The notes beneath the pieces are model-generated. The model ran no database searches. It was given only the letters and a program-made list of their open reading frames with translations, and was not told where the DNA came from. The position numbers and the translations under genes were made by a program. From Aspidiotus rigidus (lineage: Eukaryota; Arthropoda; Insecta; Hemiptera; Diaspididae), in assembly GCA_035079385.1 (NCBI GenBank), contig JAVHKY010000010.1, forward strand, positions 1,922,001 through 1,986,000: a stretch of DNA of 64,000 nucleotides, given 5' to 3'. This document shows, piece after piece, positions 58,501-64,000 of the stretch. How positions within the stretch are numbered: position 1 is the first letter of the stretch; every line of letters begins with the position of its first letter.

Positions 58501-61500
58501 AAATATGATTATTAAACTTACTTGCGCATCAATCACCTCCCAACATCGTTGCATGAGGAGAGGCTCTTCAAAGAATCGCGACTGACTCAACAACAGACAC
58601 GCATTTTTTTCATTCAAACTAGTTTCTAAATAATTGACGCAGGCCCGAGCCAACTGCGGTACGAGGTATTTCTTCGCGACGTACAACGTTGCTAGAACTG
58701 TATCAGCCTCTAGCTGTATTTCATCACAGTAGAGGTACCTAAAAAGTGGAAGAGTTGATCATATCGTTTGGATTGATTGAAAAGTTTCATGTTACTAATT
58801 TGTTCTTACGAATTCAAAAGTCGAACCTTAATAATGTAAGAAATGCGGAGGGTTCTACGTCTAAAATCTCGATTTCTGCTTTCACTTCCGGTAGCTCTCC
58901 ATAGAACATGGTGTAGAAGACGGAACTGCCTATTGCTAAAGTGTATTTATGCGCCGGAATTCGTTCAGTATTACCTGTAAGAAATAAATCATCGAATTGA
59001 AAAATAAATTCAAATTTCGTTAAATACACATCCTTCTTGAGATTATGTCGAGGTAAGAATGACTCTGGTCTTGGTCTAACCTGGACTACCTACGATGAAG
59101 TGGACGTCAGCCATTAATTCGTTATTGAACATGATTGCATTACGTTCTCTGATGGTGAGTCTAGAGGCTTGCCAGTTGGGGTCATTCGTAACATTTGTTT
59201 GAAGAGTTAAATTGGAAGAAGTGGGAGTTGTCGGAACGACGGGAGTGATTATGGGTGAAGGCACTGGCGACCACTGGATCATGTCTTTCAAAGATGAATC
59301 CGTCTCCATATTCAATGGTGACAAAATTTCTTCGTTTTGCTTCATTGAGCCTTCGCCTGTGATAAGATAAAAATTAATACGGAAAACAATGATTTGTTAG
59401 CCAATGGCAATAACTTTCATTAAGTTTCATCTTTACCAAGGATCCACTGTTGTACATTTGTTCGGTTCACCATTCTATCAAAATGCTTTTGAAGGACTGC
59501 GGACATGATGCTGTTCCTCTCTGAGCATTAGTGATGGTAGATGTATCGTGTTCGATATCACAGTGATTTCAACTTTTCAACATCCAAAAAGTACATCATG
59601 TCGCTTTGAAATTACAATAATAAACGTTCATGACTAGATCGTTACATTTCGCAAATTACACAAGATGAAATTATCGAGCGTTCAATTATTTCAACACTCG
59701 CAATTGGAATTAATCAGTCGAATCGAGGACTGGACTTGTTTTTGAAGGTTTTGTTGTGTTTGCGTGCTTTGAACTAAACTACTCTGAAAAATAGACTCTA
59801 CCGTCCTCTACTATCAGCTGCTGCACTGCTCCATTTTTTGTTGAAAGGAAGAAAGTTGGAGCGCTAGCGTCGTTTCGCGAATTAAAACTTCAATGATTTT
59901 TGTTACATATTAATCATTATTTTGAACTAAGTATTTCGATGCGCTTCATATTTTCTAATCTATTCAGTATCATTTTACAACTGTGAATGATGATTCAGTA
60001 CTAGTCTAAAAACGTTGTTTGCTGCGAATTAACTAAAAACAGTGCTTTTTTTCCATTTGTTTTTCCTTCCTTCTATAAATAATTATAGGTATTTTCCAGG
60101 CGCGACACAAATATTTCGGCACTTCTGTATAGGCTACTATTTTCAACCCACCGCTGACTACAGCTTTAATTTATTTCTGCGACACAAAATTTTTGTTTGC
60201 TGTAAATTTATAATATGTGGACTTTTTCGTTTTGTAGATCCTTGTTTGTACGTTCTACGGTATGCTCATCAAATGAAGTTGGGTGAAAAAACACACGAAG
60301 TTTGTACGACTGCCTTACGAGTATTGAGAAGAATGAAAAGAGATTTTTTGCATTGTGGTCGACGTCCCTCCGGACTTTGTGGTTCAGGTGAATTTTTAAT
60401 CCTGATTCAAATAATGTGTCATATTGTTATAATTATAAAACATTAATTTTCCCTAATCTGAATCTTGTTTAGCTCTTATTATAGCGGCCAGATTTCACGA
60501 TATCCGAATGAAAACGAAAGATATTGTTAATATTGTACACATTCAAGAAGTAACATTAAAAAAGAGGTATGTGATCTATTCTACATGGGTGATAAGATAA
60601 ATGCTATCACAATCGTGAGAGTTGCGAAAAATCTCTTGAACTTTATTTTCAGACTGATGGAATTTGGTGAAACCCCTAGTAGTTCATTAACGACGGACGA
60701 GTTTCTCACCGTCGACTTAGGAGAGGAACAAGATCCTCCTTCTTTCAAAGCTGCTCGAATAAAAGATAAAGAAAGGTTACAAAAGGTAAATTATTCATCA
60801 ATTAACCTTTATACTATCCTCTCTCTCTCTCTCATCACAATTATTTTTTACATGACGTCCTCAACCATTTCAGTACACGGATGTGCAATATGAGATGAAA
60901 ATGAAGAAACTGCAGAGATTGATAGAAAAGGAATTGGAAAAGAAAAAAATAAAAGGCAAACGAAGTTACTCGTCGTGTAGCAGTTATGATGCATCAAGTA
61001 AGTTGTACGAATTAGGAAATTTTACGTTTTGTCACCTTTTCTCCATTTCAAATGGTACTTTCCTTACAGTCGACGACACCGATAAATCTAAATCGATGTT
61101 GACTGATATTATAAAAAATAATATTGAAGGCGAGTCGGATATCATACAGGCTGTGATGGAGTCCACGATTGAGAGTATCGATAATTTATGCACGAGCGTG
61201 AAAGAGAAATTAAATAACCAGGATGAAAATATTGATGAACCGGAGAGAAATGGTATTTATATTTTTGGTTGTAGTTCTTTGCGTAACGGTGGAGTAGTCT
61301 ATTAATCACGTGTATATGTATTGTGGTAGGCCCGACTTTGGAAACTATTGGGATTGGTTCAACGGGGGGAGAACGTGGCGATGATGACAGCAAAAAAGAC
61401 AACAAAACGAAGGAAACAGAAAGTTATCTCGGTTTGATTGTGAACAATAATTCTCTGGAGGATCTTGACGACGAAGAATTAGATTCCTACATTGTCACTG

Positions 61501-62409
61501 AAGAGCAGTTCAAGCAGAAAGAAGAAGCATGGTTAAAATTGAACAAGGTGTACCTAGAAGAACAAAAAAGTAATTACTTTGATGATCTCATTGTTGATTT
61601 TTCTTTCTCGCGAAATTTCTGTTTCGTTTAGTCTTTGTTATGACCGTTAATTCAAGATTCTAATGTATTAAATTTTAAAACAAAACGTTTACAGAAAAAG
61701 AAGAAGAGAGACTACTTAGAGAAAAAGAGGAAGGTAAACCGGATAAGAAGAGGAAACGTCCGAGAAAACAGAAGCAAGGATTAGCTGCCACCGCAGGTTT
61801 GTAATAAAATTTTATATAATACCTACTTCGGAAAGACATTTTGAGTTTTTATCACCATACGTTGTTGATATTCATTCCAGGCGAGGCGGCTGAAAAAGTT
61901 TTGCGCGAGAAAAAAATTTCGAATAAATTGAATTACGACGTATTGAAATCCTTAAACATGGACGATTTTGTAAAATCGATGAATTTCGACAAACAACTCA
62001 CGGGGTAATTTATAAGATATTCGAATACCGCTTTGAGCTTCAATAAATATACTTCGGAATTAATTATTTTCGATTTATTTTATCTTTCGCCTTTCAGAAA
62101 TCGTGCTAGTAAATCGGAAAATACATCGTCGCAAGAGACCAACTCGAAATTAACGCCGGAAACTTCTCACTATGAGAAAGTTAATCTTGGAGGTGAGATT
62201 CTTTATTTCCTTTTCTTTTTCCATTTTCTTCGTCCAATGTCAATATCATACCTTATACGTCTCTAGATCAAATGGATGTGGATGATGACTACGATGCGGA
62301 TGATTTTGAGGATGATCAAGATAACGATGTTAACGAAGCGTCGTCCGCATCAAATATTTTGCGTGGAGAATACGAAGATGACTATGATTATGAGGAAGAT
62401 TACGACTAG
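55530..62409 (+). CDS. BRF1: TFIIIB 90-kDa subunit (B-related factor 1)
   Basis: Thirteen exons: 55530-55834, 55948-56084, 56247-56351, 60238-60387, 60473-60566, 60653-60785, 60874-60997, 61070-61252, 61330-61569, 61695-61796, 61881-62004, 62098-62192, 62267-62409. All GT-AG, phase kept to TAG, 644 aa. BRF1 joins TBP and BDP1 at tRNA and 5S promoters and recruits RNA polymerase III. Zinc ribbon C7, C10, C26, C29; two cyclin folds (about 95-265) with [14 protein letters not shown] homology block II in exon 9 ([20 protein letters not shown] and LEEQK); a basic block [11 protein letters not shown]; a C-terminal acidic, Tyr-rich tail like the human protein. The start is ATG 55530. Intron 3 (56352-60237) encloses a whole BTBD6-like gene on the other strand. 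Confidence 0.95.
56352..57355. other. BRF1 intron 3, 5' part
   Basis: Intron sequence without a plausible plus-strand exon; includes a (TG)n run near 56682. Confidence 0.5.
57266..57271 (-). promoter_or_regulatory. BTBD6 polyadenylation signal
   Basis: AATAAA on the minus strand about 85 bp past the BTBD6-like stop, well inside BRF1 intron 3. Confidence 0.5.
57356..59506 (-). CDS. BTBD6: BTB/POZ domain-containing protein 6 (lute-like)
   Basis: Six exons, 5' to 3': 59437-59506, 59081-59356, 58827-58974, 58522-58738, 57890-58255, 57356-57814. GT-AG, phase kept, 511 aa. N-terminal Ser/Thr/Pro-rich leader (to about 82); BTB domain (about 84-205; [40 protein letters not shown]); BACK domain (about 205-320; [17 protein letters not shown]); PHR domain (about 360-511; [47 protein letters not shown]). 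The domain order and near-identical motifs place it with BTBD6/BTBD3 rather than BTBD1/2. The family acts as a Cullin-3 substrate adaptor; Drosophila lute and vertebrate BTBD6 act in development. The whole gene, with its 5' flank, sits in BRF1 intron 3. Confidence 0.95.
58326..58444 (-). repeat. Palindrome enclosing a hammerhead-like motif, BTBD6 intron 4
   Basis: Outer arms of 28 bp (58326-58353 and 58417-58444; TACTGCCGTCCA against TGGACGGCAGT) are near-perfect. Inside, the minus strand reads CTGATGA (58408-58402), A, the GTAGGT-TGTT-ACCTAC stem, then CAAA (58384-58381). This is hammerhead core order with GAAA changed to CAAA. It lies on the sense strand of the BTBD6 pre-mRNA. Confidence 0.45.
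59507..60237. other. BRF1 intron 3, 3' part; BTBD6 5' flank
   Basis: Must contain the promoter of the nested minus-strand gene. I see no clear core element. The 134-codon plus-strand ORF at 60042-60446 is only the BRF1 exon 4 frame extended into the intron. Confidence 0.5.
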
Positions 62410-62410
62410 A

Positions 62411-62495
62411 ATGATAGTAGGAGGAAGAGCGCTTTTAGTAATTTTTTTTTTCGCGTTTGCATGTATGGCATCATCACCTCCAAATTCGAAAATAG
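62411..62495 (+). CDS. Possible signal-peptide first exon
   Basis: ATG one base after the BRF1 stop opens MIVGGRALLVIFFFAFACMA, a good-looking signal peptide, then SSPPNSKI and a consensus donor G|GTATGT at 62496. It could be the first exon of a secreted protein whose other exons lie downstream or beyond the window, or chance within the BRF1 3' UTR. No continuation was found. Confidence 0.25.
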
Positions 62496-62499
62496 GTAT

Positions 62500-64000
62500 G
62501 TACTAGGGGTCTGTAGTATGTATATTTAAATAGTGTTCGACGTAAATACAGAGAACTTAAATCATGTCGTTGTAACTCAGAATCTTGCGTATATTTATAA
62601 AACAATTGCTTATTGTTCAAACACTGAGTATTTCCTCGAAATCGGCTTATCGAAAAGTACTCTCACAAAGGTTGATCGACCAAAAATTTATAAATATTGA
62701 TCTTGAAATTGCAATTGAATGAAAACGAATGAAATCACTGGATCGCTTTGTCGAATATTCCTGAGAAAACAGGAACAAGCCCCTAGTTTCCGTTATTGAT
62801 ACACAATTCTTTGTGAGAGTGGTTACTCGTTCCGACTTCTTAATTATTTTGTATGCAGATTCGCAATAACTGTGTAGAAAATATAGTGATTTTACGTTCC
62901 TATGAGGACGTTGCAACGTTTGCGGATAATTTTATTCGTGTTATTCTATCGTTTTATCTCGTGTTATTTTATAGTCCTCTTTCTTATGAAAAACCCGATT
63001 GATTCGACAAGTATTAATAAAAGTATTCGATATTTTTATTTTCTTTCTTTTTTGAGGTCGTGAAGTTATTTTAATGCGCTTTCAAAAATATAATCCGCCA
63101 ACCACGCCCAAAGTGCTCGAAATATATTTGTCGATTTATGAATAACAAAACCAGCAAAACTCGTGCGATTCTTTTTTCGTGATTCCCTTTTCAAGCATTT
63201 TTTCGAGTTTTTCTTGCATTCTGTCCTGAATGTGACACAATTTTTCTCGTTCTTAAACATCGAATCACAACTTTTAAACTCGGATAATATTTGAAAATAT
63301 TCGAAAGTATTTATAGCATTAAATTCAGTTCTGGTTATCGTTTTGCTGATGTAGCTCTTTATCTGTTGAATTTTTCACGCCGCGTATCGGATCAGGAGTG
63401 CGTTTTCAAAGTTTTACAGAAAACCGGAAAACAGTATTTTGTAGAATGTCACGTTTAAATCTAGAAATGGTATCGTAAATGGAGTTTAAAGTCTTCGTAG
63501 AAATAACTGTTTTTATTCCGCGTCGATTTTTCGTATTCAAAAATTACGTTGTTTGAAGTGAAATTACTATACCCAATGCTTTTGGACAATTACTAGCAGC
63601 AGCGCCAAGTTTCCTCCTAGCGGCTAACACGATACTATTCGGTACGTGTCAGTGAGATTCAACATCACAGCTGCAGTTCTCGCAACTAGGTACAGTAATA
63701 TTATTATAGGTACCTATCCTGCAATGGAGCGTATGGACGCCCTCGTCGTCATCAGCAGTTCTCGTAGATGAACGACGACAGTTTCTATAACGCATTGACT
63801 AGTTGAACTATGTAACTTTTATGGTTTTGCGCGGGTTTTTCAACATACTCTCGTGTTCGTGATTTACGTATTTTGTGATTTTAGAAGAGTATTTAAACTC
63901 AAATCTATGGGTTTTCTCTATTTATACCATTTTTGTGAACTCGTGTCATTGTGAATGTTTGTGAGATTAAATACAAGTAGCTGTACGTTGAACGATGTTA
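62500..64000. other. Intergenic, no recognisable gene
   Basis: An AATAAA at 63016-63021 might end the BRF1 transcript. Short ORFs only; the final 400 bp are less AT-rich and include an arthropod initiator-like TCAGT (about 63647), but no coding exon. Confidence 0.35.

Noticed and set aside
60042..60446. 134-codon plus ORF as a separate gene
   Set aside because: It is BRF1 exon 4 (60238-60387) extended into both introns.

Overview
The window is nuclear DNA of an animal, most likely an insect. It is AT-rich, has GT-AG introns, and most introns are short (about 75-250 bp). Gene content and transposon mix fit a hemipteran-like insect, but I cannot fix the species. I see no rRNA, tRNA, CRISPR array or bacterial-type gene.

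Layout. From 1 to about 32.5 kb I recognise no host gene; this part is transposon debris and foldback elements. It holds an inverted-repeat element rich in TGCGCGCA (2616-4370), a 2.7-kb element with ACAGAAT-rich ends (5043-7764), Penelope-like retroelement fragments with GIY-YIG endonuclease remnants, a Mutator-like transposase remnant, a seven-copy 45-bp minisatellite, a 2-kb element with about 460-bp terminal inverted repeats around a decayed gene, an internally deleted pogo/Tigger copy and several MITEs.

The right half is gene-dense. ENOSF1 (+; 10 exons, 445 aa) is followed by MARS1 (methionyl-tRNA synthetase, -; 18 exons, 987 aa, two C-terminal WHEP domains), an unrecognised 425-codon ORF (-), COG8 (-; 9 exons, 546 aa), a small possibly OB-fold ORF head-to-head with COG8 (+), and BRF1 (TFIIIB subunit, +; 13 exons, 644 aa). 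BRF1 intron 3 contains a complete BTBD6/lute-type BTB-BACK-PHR gene on the opposite strand (6 exons, 511 aa). I assembled every exon chain by hand; all splice sites are GT-AG and reading phase is kept throughout.

ENOSF1 intron 2 carries a 2,526-bp Ginger-type DNA transposon with TGT...ACA ends and a 4-bp TATG target duplication. Its integrase gene lies antisense to ENOSF1 and has a frameshift.

The host genes are housekeeping functions (sugar-acid metabolism, translation, Golgi trafficking, Pol III transcription, ubiquitin-ligase adaptor) and do not form one pathway. The most unusual material is in the repeats: hammerhead-ribozyme-like motifs, a phased TTCAGG array, nested foldbacks and the Ginger insertion.
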